DNA from: Meiothermus sp.
GTDB taxonomy: Bacteria > Deinococcota > Deinococci > Deinococcales > Thermaceae
NCBI GenBank assembly: GCA_026004095.1
Contig: BPIL01000004.1
Coordinates: 122,249 to 186,248 of the forward strand
Reading direction: 5' to 3'
DNA: 64,000 nt
Shown here piece by piece: positions 10,750 through 18,214 of this stretch. The position numbers and the translations under genes were made by a program. The notes under the pieces were generated by a model. It had not been told where the DNA came from and ran no database searches. It was given only the letters and a program-made list of their open reading frames with translations. The first letter of the stretch is position 1, and each line of letters begins with the position of its first letter.

Positions 10750-10766
10750 TTATGATTTTAGCATAA
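10750..10766. promoter_or_regulatory. RDRM-like operator (DdrO-type palindrome)
   Basis: TTATGATTTTAGCATAA is a 17-bp dyad with arms TTATG and CATAA and a 7-nt centre. The Deinococcus radiation/desiccation response motif, as I recall it, is TTATGTCATTGACATAA: the same arms and the same length. It covers the -10 box of the minus-strand gene pair and lies in the intergenic region of a DdrO-like repressor, so repression by that protein is the obvious reading. Confidence 0.65.
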
Positions 10767-10784
10767 TCTATCTGCATAACGCAA
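10755..10784 (-). promoter_or_regulatory. Promoter of the 10735-10052 gene pair
   Basis: Read on the minus strand, -35 TTGCGT (10784-10779) and -10 TAAAAT (10760-10755) are 18 nt apart, about 20 nt before the start codon with its AGGAGGCG ribosome site. The -10 box is contained in the palindrome at 10750-10766. Confidence 0.6.
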
Positions 10785-10806
10785 CATCCCAGCAAAACAT
10801 TACGTC

Positions 10807-10835
10807 TTGACCATAGAAAATTTTTATGCTACCGT
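10807..10835 (+). promoter_or_regulatory. ddrO promoter, leaderless type
   Basis: TTGACC (10807-10812), a 17-nt spacer and TACCGT (10830-10835) end 7 nt before the ATG at 10843, so the transcript should begin at the start codon. No Shine-Dalgarno sequence precedes the gene. Confidence 0.6.
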
Positions 10836-10840
10836 CAGAA
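10824..10840. promoter_or_regulatory. Degenerate RDRM-like half-palindrome at the ddrO start
   Basis: TTATG (10824-10828), seven bases, then CAGAA (10836-10840) matches the same 17-bp layout with one mismatch in the right arm. It overlaps the ddrO -10 box and would allow autoregulation. It is weaker than the 10750-10766 site. Confidence 0.35.
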
Positions 10841-10842
10841 CC

Positions 10843-11235
10843 ATGACACTGGCCGAACGTCTCCGCGAGCTGCGCACCCAGCAGGGCTGGCGCCTCAAAG
10901 ACCTATCCGAAAAAAGCGGGCTCTCGGTGCCCTACCTCTCCGACCTCGAGCGGGGCCGCACCAACCCCTCCCTCGACACCCTGCAAACCCTGGCAACCTC
11001 CTACAACCTATCGGTCAACGACCTGCTGGCCCCGGTAGACTTCTACGGCGAGCGCACCGAAGCCTCGCTGCCCAAGGGCCTGGCCGAACTCATCGCCGAC
11101 CCCATCCTGGGGGCCGAGATCACCCCCGAGTGGCAGCGCACCCTGGCCCGCATCGAGCTGCGGGGCAAGCGCCCGGAGTCCAAGCGCGACTGGTATGAGA
11201 TCTTCCTGCACCTCAAGCGGGTGCTGGAAGGCTAG
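10843..11235 (+). CDS. ddrO: DdrO-like XRE-family transcriptional repressor
   Basis: The 130-residue protein has an N-terminal XRE helix-turn-helix (about 6-62, with [20 protein letters not shown]) and a C-terminal helical dimerisation part ending [16 protein letters not shown]. Length and sequence closely follow Deinococcus DdrO, the repressor of the radiation response. In Deinococcus the IrrE peptidase is reported to cut DdrO between Leu106 and Arg107. Counting here gives RIEL106-R107GKRP at exactly those positions. The start is set by the leaderless promoter. An IrrE-like gene lies 1.9 kb downstream (13141). Confidence 0.85.
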   Translation: MTLAERLRELRTQQGWRLKDLSEKSGLSVPYLSDLERGRTNPSLDTLQTLATSYNLSVNDLLAPVDFYGERTEASLPKGLAELIADPILGAEITPEWQRTLARIELRGKRPESKRDWYEIFLHLKRVLEG

Positions 11236-11278
11236 AACAGCCTCTAAGTTAAGGTTGGGGCGGCACCAGGTGAATTAA

Positions 11279-11869
11279 ATGAAGACGCTCATTACAGAAT
11301 TCATTAGCCTTGACGGAATCGTCCAAGCGCCTGGTGCCCCAAGCGAAGACACCGACGGCGGCTTTGCCCATGGTGGGTGGATGGCAAAGTACTTTGACCC
11401 GGAGGTGATGGGAGGTACGTTTGACGAGCTTGCTAGGCAAAGCGACGCGCTCTTACAAGGACGCCGCACCTATCAGAACTCGGCCGCCGCTTGGCCTACT
11501 CGGTCGGGGGATTCCTTCTCGGACTGGATCAACCAGGTGCAGAAGTACGTCGTGTCCAATACGCTCACCGAGAAGGACATTACTTGGAAGCCCACCTCTA
11601 TCATCCGCAGCGACGACCTCCTCGAGGCCGTGTCCGAGCTCCGTGCGCAGCCGGGTGGCTACATCTACGTGTACGGCAGCGCAACATTGGTGCGGTCGCT
11701 GCTTGCTGCTGACCTTGTCGACGAGTTGCTGCTAACGGTTGCACCGATTCTCCTTGGCAGGGGCAAGACCATCTTCCCCACAACCGAGAAGATGGCCTCG
11801 TTCGAGCTGGTGTCTTCAGTCAAAGCAAAAACCGGTGCGCTGGTGTGCCGATATGTGCGCGCCCGGTAA
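11279..11869 (+). CDS. Dihydrofolate-reductase-fold protein (RibD C-terminal-like), copy 1
   Basis: The 196-residue protein belongs to the DHFR-like RibD_C family: MKTLITEFISLDGIVQAPG at the N-terminus, LLQGRRTYQ, and YVYGSATLVRSLLAADLVDELLLTVAP plus LLGRGKTIF in the second half. It probably binds NADPH; the reduced substrate is unknown. Codon choice is unlike the neighbours (more A/T in third positions, TTA and TTG Leu, almost no CTCGAG), suggesting acquisition. It has no strong ribosome site (CAGGTG only). A paralogue follows. Confidence 0.8.
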   Translation: MKTLITEFISLDGIVQAPGAPSEDTDGGFAHGGWMAKYFDPEVMGGTFDELARQSDALLQGRRTYQNSAAAWPTRSGDSFSDWINQVQKYVVSNTLTEKDITWKPTSIIRSDDLLEAVSELRAQPGGYIYVYGSATLVRSLLAADLVDELLLTVAPILLGRGKTIFPTTEKMASFELVSSVKAKTGALVCRYVRAR

Positions 11870-11925
11870 GCCCTTGTCTTAGCAAAGGTCATTAGGCCGC
11901 CCATCAAACCCAGGAGTGCAGAATC

Positions 11926-12564
11926 GTGAGCAAGGTTTTCGTCAACATTTCCCTTAGCCTGGATGGTTATATGGCGCCGGAAGGCATGGACTTGGCCCAT
12001 TTCAGCGATCCGGGGTACAAGAACTGGGGTGCAAAATGGGGTGCACTCATGACCTGGGCGCTTAAGCAGCAGTATTTGCGCGAGAAACTCAAGTTGGGGC
12101 CTGGAGGAGAGACCGGCCCTGTGAATGAGATGGTTCGCCGCATCTTCGAGCGCACCGGTGCTCACATTATGGGCAAGCGAATGTTCGATGGGGGCGAGCG
12201 CGGTTGGCCCGAAGAGGCTCCGTTTTACACACCGGTTTACGTTCTCACCCACGAGAAGCGCGAGCCCTGGGTGCGCCCCGGCGGGACGACCTTTTACTTC
12301 ATCAACGACGGGCCGGAGCGTGCCCTGGAACTGGCCCGGGCATCGGCTGGCACTCGTGATATTCGCATCTCGGGTGGAGCAGAAGTAATCCAGCAGTACC
12401 TGAACCTGGGTGTAGTTGATGAGCTGGAAATCGCTTTGACCCCGGTGTTGTTCGGTGGCGGGCGGCGTCTCTTCGAGAACTTACATGAGCCTGCACCACA
12501 GTTTCGAATTGACAAGGTTCTCGATACTCCAGATGCCACACACTTGCGCTATGTGCGTCGGTGA
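11926..12564 (+). CDS. Dihydrofolate-reductase-fold protein (RibD C-terminal-like), copy 2
   Basis: The 212-residue protein begins at GTG 11926 after a CAGGAG ribosome site. Family motifs are VFVNISLSLDGYMAPEG, HIMGKRMFDGGERGW and ISGGAEVIQQYLNLGVVDELEI followed by PVLFGGGRRLFE. It is only distantly like the preceding copy, so the pair is not a recent duplication. The same AT-richer codon use suggests they arrived together. The catalytic role is unknown; many members are annotated as deaminase/reductase without evidence. Confidence 0.8.
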   Translation: MSKVFVNISLSLDGYMAPEGMDLAHFSDPGYKNWGAKWGALMTWALKQQYLREKLKLGPGGETGPVNEMVRRIFERTGAHIMGKRMFDGGERGWPEEAPFYTPVYVLTHEKREPWVRPGGTTFYFINDGPERALELARASAGTRDIRISGGAEVIQQYLNLGVVDELEIALTPVLFGGGRRLFENLHEPAPQFRIDKVLDTPDATHLRYVRR

Positions 12565-12669
12565 GGATGGCCTCTGACACGGAGGTTCGCCGCTTAGTCT
12601 GCCAAAGAAGCGGAGCGTTAGAAGTAGGCGGCCGACAACGGCCGTCCTCTCATAAGTCATAATAAGACT

Positions 12670-13128
12670 ATGGAACGCCCCGTTCGCACCCTCGAGTCCG
12701 GCTTTTTTGTCGCGGGGTACGAGGTGCGTACCAGCCTGGCCCTGGAGCACGACCCCCAGACCGCCCGGATTCCTCCGCTCTGGCAAAAGATAGAAAGCGG
12801 GGCGCTCGAGCTGCTCATTCCCAAGCGCCGGGCCAGGGGCAAACCTTTTGTGGTCTATTTCAACTACGAAAGCGAGCAGGGCCCTTTCTCGGTGCTGCTG
12901 GGCTACCAGGTGGGGGGGCCGGACGACCTGCCACCCGGCCTGAGCGGCCTGAACGTCCCTGGGGGCCGGTATCTGATGTTTAGCGCCAAACCGGGGTCGG
13001 TGCAAGAGGCCTGGCAGCAAATCCGGGCCTATTTCCAGCAACCCGGCGCACCCCAGCGGGCCTACACCTTCGACTACGAAGTCTACGAAAACACCCAGCG
13101 GGTTTCGCTTTTCGTAGCCATCCGGTAA
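12670..13128 (+). CDS. GyrI-like effector-binding-domain protein
   Basis: The 152-residue protein has the AraC effector-binding (GyrI-like) pattern: TLESGFFVAGYEVRTSL at the start, LWQKIESGALE, and near the end FDYEVYENTQRVSLFVAIR. These single-domain proteins bind drugs or other small hydrophobic ligands and sometimes act as anti-toxins. There is no DNA-binding domain. It lies 12 nt before the IrrE-like gene, so the two are likely transcribed together from a promoter with a CATAAT -10 about 6 nt before its ATG. Confidence 0.75.
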   Translation: MERPVRTLESGFFVAGYEVRTSLALEHDPQTARIPPLWQKIESGALELLIPKRRARGKPFVVYFNYESEQGPFSVLLGYQVGGPDDLPPGLSGLNVPGGRYLMFSAKPGSVQEAWQQIRAYFQQPGAPQRAYTFDYEVYENTQRVSLFVAIR

Positions 13129-13140
13129 TCTGACGAGAAG

Positions 13141-13866
13141 ATGTCCAACCATCTCAGGTGGAGGGTAATTGCGCTGGCTGAGCAGTACCGCAAAGCCCAC
13201 GCCCCCCTGACCCCCGAGCGTTTGGCTGCGGGCATTGGCGCGAGCCTCTCCTACGGCCGACTGCCGGAGGGACGGTTTGGGGCCTGGATGCCAGGGCAGA
13301 ATCACATCCTGATTGACCAGGACTCCCCGCCCAAGCGCCAGCGCTTTACCCTGGCCCACGAGGTGATGCACATACTGATCCAGCAGGACGACGACCTGCT
13401 CTCCGAGCTGCACGACGCGTATGCGGGTCAGGAGCTGGAAAAGGAGCTCGAGGCCCTCTGCAACCTGGGGGCCGCCGAGATGCTGCTGCCCGGCCAGGCG
13501 GTGGAGGCGGCCATCGCCAGAAAAGGCCAGACCCCCCGGCTGATACCCGAGCTGGCCGAGCTGCACCAGGTTTCGGAGGAAGTGGTGATCATCGCTCTGG
13601 CCGAGCGGGGCCCGGTTCCTTCCGTCGTGCTGATGGCCGGTAGCAAACCCCTGCGGGTTTATTTCAGCGCCAAGCACCCGCAGGTTGTGGGCTGGGTGGG
13701 CCGAGGGGCGGGCTTTCGCCGCGAGGATCCCCTGGTGGTGGCCTTTGAAACCGGCCTGCCACAAAAGACCACCGCGCGCTTGCCCAATCACGAGGTGCTG
13801 TATGGCCTCGAGGCCTACCCCAGAAATGGGCGGGTCTATGCGGTGTACAAGGTATTGCAGAATTAG
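13141..13866 (+). CDS. ImmA/IrrE-family metallopeptidase
   Basis: The 241-residue protein contains the zinc motif H73-E-V-M-H77 in FTLAHEVMHILI and a third ligand Glu113 in LGAAEMLLP, the signature of the COG2856/DUF955 peptidases. A helical HTH-like part (about 126-155) and a short C-terminal domain (160-241) follow. Deinococcus IrrE has a similar order but a longer C-terminal GAF-like domain, near 300 residues in total. Its likely target is the DdrO-like repressor encoded at 10843. The spacing of 12 nt to the preceding GyrI-like gene suggests co-transcription. Confidence 0.85.
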   Translation: MSNHLRWRVIALAEQYRKAHAPLTPERLAAGIGASLSYGRLPEGRFGAWMPGQNHILIDQDSPPKRQRFTLAHEVMHILIQQDDDLLSELHDAYAGQELEKELEALCNLGAAEMLLPGQAVEAAIARKGQTPRLIPELAELHQVSEEVVIIALAERGPVPSVVLMAGSKPLRVYFSAKHPQVVGWVGRGAGFRREDPLVVAFETGLPQKTTARLPNHEVLYGLEAYPRNGRVYAVYKVLQN

Positions 13867-13936
13867 CCCCAGGAGCCAGCCATGTTAACCTTCCGCACCT
13901 TCTGCAGGGGCCTGGCAGCGTAGCCTAAAGCCCGGT

Positions 13937-14353
13937 ATGGAGCCAAAATATCCGATTCCCACCGTGGGCGCTTTGGTGAAAGGGCCTTCGGGCCGGGTGC
14001 TGATCGTCAAGACCAGCAAGTGGCAGGGCTGGTGGGGGGTGCCGGGGGGCAAGGTTGAGTGGGGCGAACCCCTCGAGGCCGCTTTGCAGAGGGAGTTTCG
14101 CGAAGAGGTGGGCCTCGAGCTCACCAACATCCGCTTTGCTCTGCTGCTGGAGGGGGTGTTCGACCCCCAGTTTTACAAACCCATGCACTTTCTGTTCATC
14201 AACTACTTTGCCGAAAGCCCGGATGAGACCATCCGCCCCAACCAGGAAATCCTCGAGTGGGCCTGGGTCAGTCCCCAGGAAGCGCTCCAGTACCCCCTGA
14301 ACCACATCACCCGCACCCTGCTGGAGGCCTCCATGGGAAGGGGGGCGGTATGA
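13937..14353 (+). CDS. Nudix hydrolase
   Basis: The 138-residue protein has a complete Nudix box: GGKVEWGEPLEAALQREF followed by REEVGLEL (about residues 39-64), giving GX5EX7REUXEEXGU. It should hydrolyse a nucleoside diphosphate linked to another group; the substrate is not evident. The N-terminus PIPTVGALVKGPSGRVLIV is typical. Its stop overlaps the start of the following SDR gene by four bases, so the two are probably translated together. Confidence 0.9.
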   Translation: MEPKYPIPTVGALVKGPSGRVLIVKTSKWQGWWGVPGGKVEWGEPLEAALQREFREEVGLELTNIRFALLLEGVFDPQFYKPMHFLFINYFAESPDETIRPNQEILEWAWVSPQEALQYPLNHITRTLLEASMGRGAV

Positions 14354-15063
14354 GCCGGGTGGCCCTGGTCACCGGCTCGGCCCGGGGCATCGGACGGGCC
14401 ATTGTGCTGGCGCTAGCCCGGCAGGGGTTCGATGTGGCGGTGCATTATCACACCAGCGCCCTCGAGGCCGAACAAACCCGCCAGGAGGCCCTTCAGCACG
14501 GGGTGCGGGCCATCCGGGTGCAGGCCGATGTCACACAGGTCAAGGAAGCCCAGGGGCTCATCGAGGAGGTGGCCGGGCAGCTTGGGGGCTTGCAGGTACT
14601 GGTCAACAACGTGGGCAATTACCTCAAGAAGCCCATCGAAGCAACCACCCCCGAGGAATGGCAGGCCATGCTGGACTCCAACCTGAACGCGCCTTTCTAC
14701 CTGACCCAGGCCGCCCTCCCCTACCTAAGCCAGACCGGCTATGGGCGGGTGGTCAATATCGGGTTCGCCGGCGCGCAAAACCTGCTGGCCCGCCCGGAGA
14801 TTGCCCCCTACGTCATCGCCAAAACCGGCCTGATTCTGTACAGCAAGGCCCTGGCCCAGCGCCTGGCCCCCAGGGGTATCACGGTGAATGTGGTCGCACC
14901 GGGGGTGGCCGAGAACTCCGTCTCCAAGCCTCTGAAAGAAATTCCCATGGGCCGGCTGGCACATCTGGAAGAGCTGGCTCGAGCGGTGCTGTTCTTTGTG
15001 GATGAGCAGAGCAGCTACATTACCGGACAGGTCATGGAGGTTTCGGGGGGATGGAATCTGTAG
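14350..15063 (+). CDS. Short-chain dehydrogenase/reductase
   Basis: The 237-residue classical SDR has the Rossmann motif TGSARGIGRA (residues 9-18), NNVG in place of NNAG, and the active-site pair Tyr-x-x-x-Lys in PYVIAKTGL. The usual catalytic Ser region reads NIGFAGAQN, so the Ser is replaced or shifted, which could reduce activity. The C-terminus YITGQVMEVSGGWNL is typical. The substrate is unknown; 3-oxoacyl-ACP or pteridine reductase-like roles are possible, the latter in view of folE2 downstream. Confidence 0.85.
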   Translation: MSRVALVTGSARGIGRAIVLALARQGFDVAVHYHTSALEAEQTRQEALQHGVRAIRVQADVTQVKEAQGLIEEVAGQLGGLQVLVNNVGNYLKKPIEATTPEEWQAMLDSNLNAPFYLTQAALPYLSQTGYGRVVNIGFAGAQNLLARPEIAPYVIAKTGLILYSKALAQRLAPRGITVNVVAPGVAENSVSKPLKEIPMGRLAHLEELARAVLFFVDEQSSYITGQVMEVSGGWNL

Positions 15064-15083
15064 CGGCGAACAAACCAGGCCAT

Positions 15084-15118
15084 TGGCGAGAAAAGGCCAT
15101 GACAAGGGCTTTTCGCCA
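15084..15118 (+). terminator. Imperfect hairpin after the SDR gene
   Basis: TGGCGA...AAAAGGCC pairs with GGGCTTTTCGCCA with one or two bulges, 21 nt after the SDR stop. There is no uninterrupted T tract, so termination is only possible, not shown. Confidence 0.3.
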
Positions 15119-15244
15119 GGCTGGCGGTAAAAGACCCGTGCCCGCTTTAAGAAAACTAGCGTCCAGGTTACGTTCAGTTTGTGTATAAGGTGGCATGCTG
15201 TGAGGGTGCAGTTGGGCTGGATCGCCATTGGTGCCCGGGCTCGC

Positions 15245-15289
15245 GTGAAGGGAAGCAGCCCAGGACACCACCCCATAGGTTCCCTTCAC
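15245..15289 (+). other. Perfect 10-bp inverted repeat in the folE2 leader
   Basis: GTGAAGGGAA (15245-15254) and TTCCCTTCAC (15280-15289) pair perfectly around a 25-nt loop that contains CCC and CACC runs. It lies 50 nt before the folE2 start. It could be a stem of a structured leader or an operator. It does not match a riboswitch class I recognise. Confidence 0.5.
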
Positions 15290-15339
15290 ACAAGCACTCG
15301 TCAGACTGCTCGAGGTTGCTGACGAAAAAGGAGACGCCC

Positions 15340-16371
15340 TTGCTTAGTTTCGACAATAAGCAAATCCTCGATACACCCCCCCTCAAAATCGAAAAAAACG
15401 GTGGCAAAAAAGCCTACCTGTTCCGCAACACCGACGGCGCGGAACCCGTCATCGCCCGCCACTACGACCACCAGTTCCGGCCCGACGCGGCCTACAGGGC
15501 CAGCCTCCCCGATATGACCGAGACCGTGGACTCGGTGGAGGGGGCCAACGTCGCCATCCAGCAGGTGGGCATCTCGGGCTTCCGGCTCCCGCTCAGGTTC
15601 GCCACCCCAGCCGGCGAGGCCCTGACCCTCGAGGCCCGCGTCACCGGCACGGTATCGCTCCAGGCCAACCTTAAGGGCATCAACATGAGCCGGATCATCC
15701 GCACCTTTTATGCCCACAAAGACGAGGTTTTTAGCCTGGACACCCTGGCCCAGGTGGTGCAGGACTACCGCCGCGACCTCGAGAGCATGAGCGCCCGGGT
15801 CAAGGTGGCCTTCAGCTACCCCATGCTGGTCTCGGCCCTGCGCTCCGGCCTCGAGGGCTACCAGTACTACAGCGGCAGCTACGAGGCCGTTCTGGAAGAA
15901 AACGGCACCCTGCGGCGCTTCGTCGAGCTCGACTTCGTCTACTCCTCGGCCTGCCCCTGCTCCGCCGAGCTGGCCGAGCACGCCCGCGATGTCCGGGGGG
16001 TGTACGCCATCCCCCACAGCCAGCGCTCCAAGGCCCGCATCAAGGTGGAGGTCGCCCCGGATACCTCGCTGCACCTGGAAGACCTGATCCATCACGCCCG
16101 CGCGGCCCTCAAAACCGAGACCCAGGTGATGGTCAAGCGCGAGGACGAACAGGCCTTTGCCGAGCTAAACGGGGCCTATGTGAAGTTTGTGGAGGACGCC
16201 GCCCGGCTGCTCTACGAACAGCTCATCGCCGACCGGCGCATCCACGACTTCCAGGTGGCCTGCTCGCACCTCGAGAGCCTGCACTCCCACGACGCGGTCT
16301 CGGTCATTGCCAAGGGCGTACCCGGCGGCTTCCGCGCCGATTTCAACGACTTCAGCACCCTCCTGTGCTAG
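15340..16371 (+). CDS. folE2: GTP cyclohydrolase IB (FolE2 type)
   Basis: The 343-residue enzyme converts GTP to dihydroneopterin triphosphate for folate or queuosine-type deazapurines. FolE2 features are [28 protein letters not shown] and the metal-site segment [16 protein letters not shown], followed by [18 protein letters not shown] start at 15340 is chosen because AAAGGAG lies 6 nt before it and no ATG or GTG fits. The leader of about 275 nt contains a strong inverted repeat. FolE2 is often the metal-flexible substitute for zinc-dependent FolE. The 3' end overlaps convergent sufU by 4 nt. Confidence 0.93.
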   Translation: MLSFDNKQILDTPPLKIEKNGGKKAYLFRNTDGAEPVIARHYDHQFRPDAAYRASLPDMTETVDSVEGANVAIQQVGISGFRLPLRFATPAGEALTLEARVTGTVSLQANLKGINMSRIIRTFYAHKDEVFSLDTLAQVVQDYRRDLESMSARVKVAFSYPMLVSALRSGLEGYQYYSGSYEAVLEENGTLRRFVELDFVYSSACPCSAELAEHARDVRGVYAIPHSQRSKARIKVEVAPDTSLHLEDLIHHARAALKTETQVMVKREDEQAFAELNGAYVKFVEDAARLLYEQLIADRRIHDFQVACSHLESLHSHDAVSVIAKGVPGGFRADFNDFSTLLC

Positions 16372-16820
16372 GCCCCCTGGGCCTTGGTTCTGGCCTCCTG
16401 GGCCGCCTGCTCGAGGGCGTTCCAGGCCAGGGTGGCGCACTTGACCCGGGCCGCCAGCTTGTGCACTCCCGACAAAGCCGCCAGGTCGCCCAGCTCCGGT
16501 GAGGGCGGCGTACCGTCCAGAATCATGGACTTGAACTTGCGCTCGAGCTCGAGGGCCTCGGCCCAGGTCTTGCCCTTAACCAGGTCGGTCATCAAGGAAG
16601 CCGAGGCCTGCGAGATGGCGCAGCCCTGCCCGCGAAAGCGCACATCGGCGATCTGCTCGCCATCGGTCTCGACCAATAGCTCGATCTGATCGCCACAGGA
16701 AGGGTTATCCCCCACGACCCGCACGTTGGCTGATTCCAGCGAGCCGTAGTTGTGCGGCGACTTGTAGTGGCGCAGGATGATTTCTTTGTACAGCTCCTCC
16801 AGGAGGCTCATACGGTCCAT
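16368..16820 (-). CDS. sufU: Fe-S cluster assembly scaffold / sulfur-transfer protein SufU
   Basis: The 150-residue NifU_N-type protein has the three conserved cysteines in [18 protein letters not shown] and RVKCATLAW, with the Asp after the first. The insert between the second and third Cys is the SufU signature separating it from IscU. It accepts sulfur from SufS. It begins 16 nt after the sufS stop, so sufS-sufU form one operon. An ATG three codons later is also possible; GGGGGAC precedes both. Confidence 0.93.
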   Translation of the reverse strand: MDRMSLLEELYKEIILRHYKSPHNYGSLESANVRVVGDNPSCGDQIELLVETDGEQIADVRFRGQGCAISQASASLMTDLVKGKTWAEALELERKFKSMILDGTPPSPELGDLAALSGVHKLAARVKCATLAWNALEQAAQEARTKAQGA

Positions 16821-16835
16821 TGTAAGTCCCCCGTG

Positions 16836-18062
16836 CTATAGCCAGTCTTTGAAAAAGTCGCGCACCCTCTTCAGGGCCTCGATGAAGCGATCCACGTCTT
16901 CTTTAGTGGTGTAGACGTAAAAGCTGGCCCGCACCGTGGCCGCCACCCCCAGCTTGCGGTGCAGGGGCTGGGCGCAGTGGTGCCCGGCCCGCACCGCGAT
17001 ACCGTACTGGTCGAGGGCGGTGGCCACGTCGTGGGCGTGGATACCGCCCAGTACAAAGGGAATCACCCCGCTCCGATCGGGGCCGCGGGGGCCAAAGGTG
17101 CGCACCTCGGGGAGTTCTTCGTCGAGCCGCTTCAGGGCGTAGGCCGCTAGCTCGAGCTCGTGCTGCCACACGTTCGCCATACCCAGGCGCTCGAGGTATT
17201 CCACCGCCGCCGCCAGCCCAATGGCCTCGGCCACCGCCGGGGTTCCGGCCTCGAAACGCTGAGGGGGCTGGGCATAGGTGGAGCGATCTAGGTAAACTTC
17301 GCGGATCATGCTGCCGCCACCCAAAAAAGGGGCCAGGGTTTCCAGCACCTCGTAGCGCCCCCAGAGCACCCCGATGCCGGTAGGCCCCAGCATCTTGTGC
17401 CCAGAAAACGCGTAAAAATCGGCTCCCAGAGCCCGGACATCCACAGGCATATGGGGGGCCGACTGGGCCCCATCCACCACCACCAAAGCCCCCACGGCCC
17501 TGGCCGCCTGGGCGATCTGGGCCACAGGGTTAACGGTGCCCAGCACATTGGAGACGTGCATCACGCTCACCAGCCTGACCCGCTCGGTGAGGAGGGTGCC
17601 GAGGTGCTCCAGTTGCAAGCGCCCATCATCCCCAAGGGGTATGGCTTTGATCTTGGCCCCCGTGCGCTCGCAGACCAGGTGCCAGGGCACCAGGTTGGCG
17701 TGGTGCTCCATCTCCGTGAGGAGAATTTCGTCGCCGGGTCGCAGGTTGCGCAGCCCCCAGGCATAGGCCACCAGGTTGAGGGCCTCGGTGGTGTTGCGCA
17801 CGAAGATGATCTCGCGCTCCTCGGCCCCAATAAAGCGGGCCAGGGTGCGGCGGGCCTGCTCATAGGCCTCGCTGGCCTGCGCCGAGAGGGTGTAGGCCCC
17901 CCGGTGCACGCTGGCGTTGAGTTCCCGGTAGTAGCGGGATACCGCCTCGATGACCGCCTCGGGCTTCTGGCTGGTGGCCGCCGAGTTGAGGTAGACCAGC
18001 TCGGGATGGCGCACGAGCAGTGGAAAGTCCTGGCGAAGGGTTTGCGGCGTAACGATAGCCAT
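16836..18062 (-). CDS. sufS: Cysteine desulfurase SufS
   Basis: The 408-residue PLP enzyme mobilises sulfur from cysteine. The PLP lysine lies in FSGHKMLGPTGIG, the PLP-stacking His in MEHHANLVPW and the catalytic Cys in RAGHHCAQPL. The group II features match SufS rather than IscS. The start at 18062 (MAIVTPQTLRQDF) is preferred over 18080 because TACCCT lies exactly 6 nt before it, giving a leaderless transcript. It is upstream of sufU on the same strand. Confidence 0.94.
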   Translation of the reverse strand: MAIVTPQTLRQDFPLLVRHPELVYLNSAATSQKPEAVIEAVSRYYRELNASVHRGAYTLSAQASEAYEQARRTLARFIGAEEREIIFVRNTTEALNLVAYAWGLRNLRPGDEILLTEMEHHANLVPWHLVCERTGAKIKAIPLGDDGRLQLEHLGTLLTERVRLVSVMHVSNVLGTVNPVAQIAQAARAVGALVVVDGAQSAPHMPVDVRALGADFYAFSGHKMLGPTGIGVLWGRYEVLETLAPFLGGGSMIREVYLDRSTYAQPPQRFEAGTPAVAEAIGLAAAVEYLERLGMANVWQHELELAAYALKRLDEELPEVRTFGPRGPDRSGVIPFVLGGIHAHDVATALDQYGIAVRAGHHCAQPLHRKLGVAATVRASFYVYTTKEDVDRFIEALKRVRDFFKDWL

Positions 18063-18068
18063 GTGATC

Positions 18069-18074
18069 AGGGTA
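18069..18074 (-). promoter_or_regulatory. -10 box TACCCT for leaderless sufS
   Basis: On the minus strand TACCCT ends 6 nt before the sufS ATG. TAAACA, 17 nt further upstream, matches the -35 consensus at four of six positions. Confidence 0.5.
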
Positions 18075-18136
18075 GCCCATCGGCGTCCGAATGTTTAGGA
18101 CAGAGGGTTCATTTCAGGCCCGCGGTCGGGGATGTG

Positions 18137-18165
18137 TTGAGGGTATAAGCGCAGTGTCGCAAAAT
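18137..18165 (+). promoter_or_regulatory. Possible promoter for the secreted-protein gene
   Basis: TTGAGG (18137-18142), a 17-nt spacer and CAAAAT (18160-18165) lie about 50 nt before the start at 18215. A second TATAAC-like box (18174-18179) is nearby. Confidence 0.35.
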
Positions 18166-18214
18166 AACGCTGATATAACACCCGGCAGAATATCCTCCTG
18201 AAAAGGAGCTGCGT

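Noticed and set aside
16960..17000. Possible sufS alternative start at 18080 adding six residues
   Set aside because: The TACCCT box lies 6 nt before ATG 18062, and the protein then begins like other SufS proteins.
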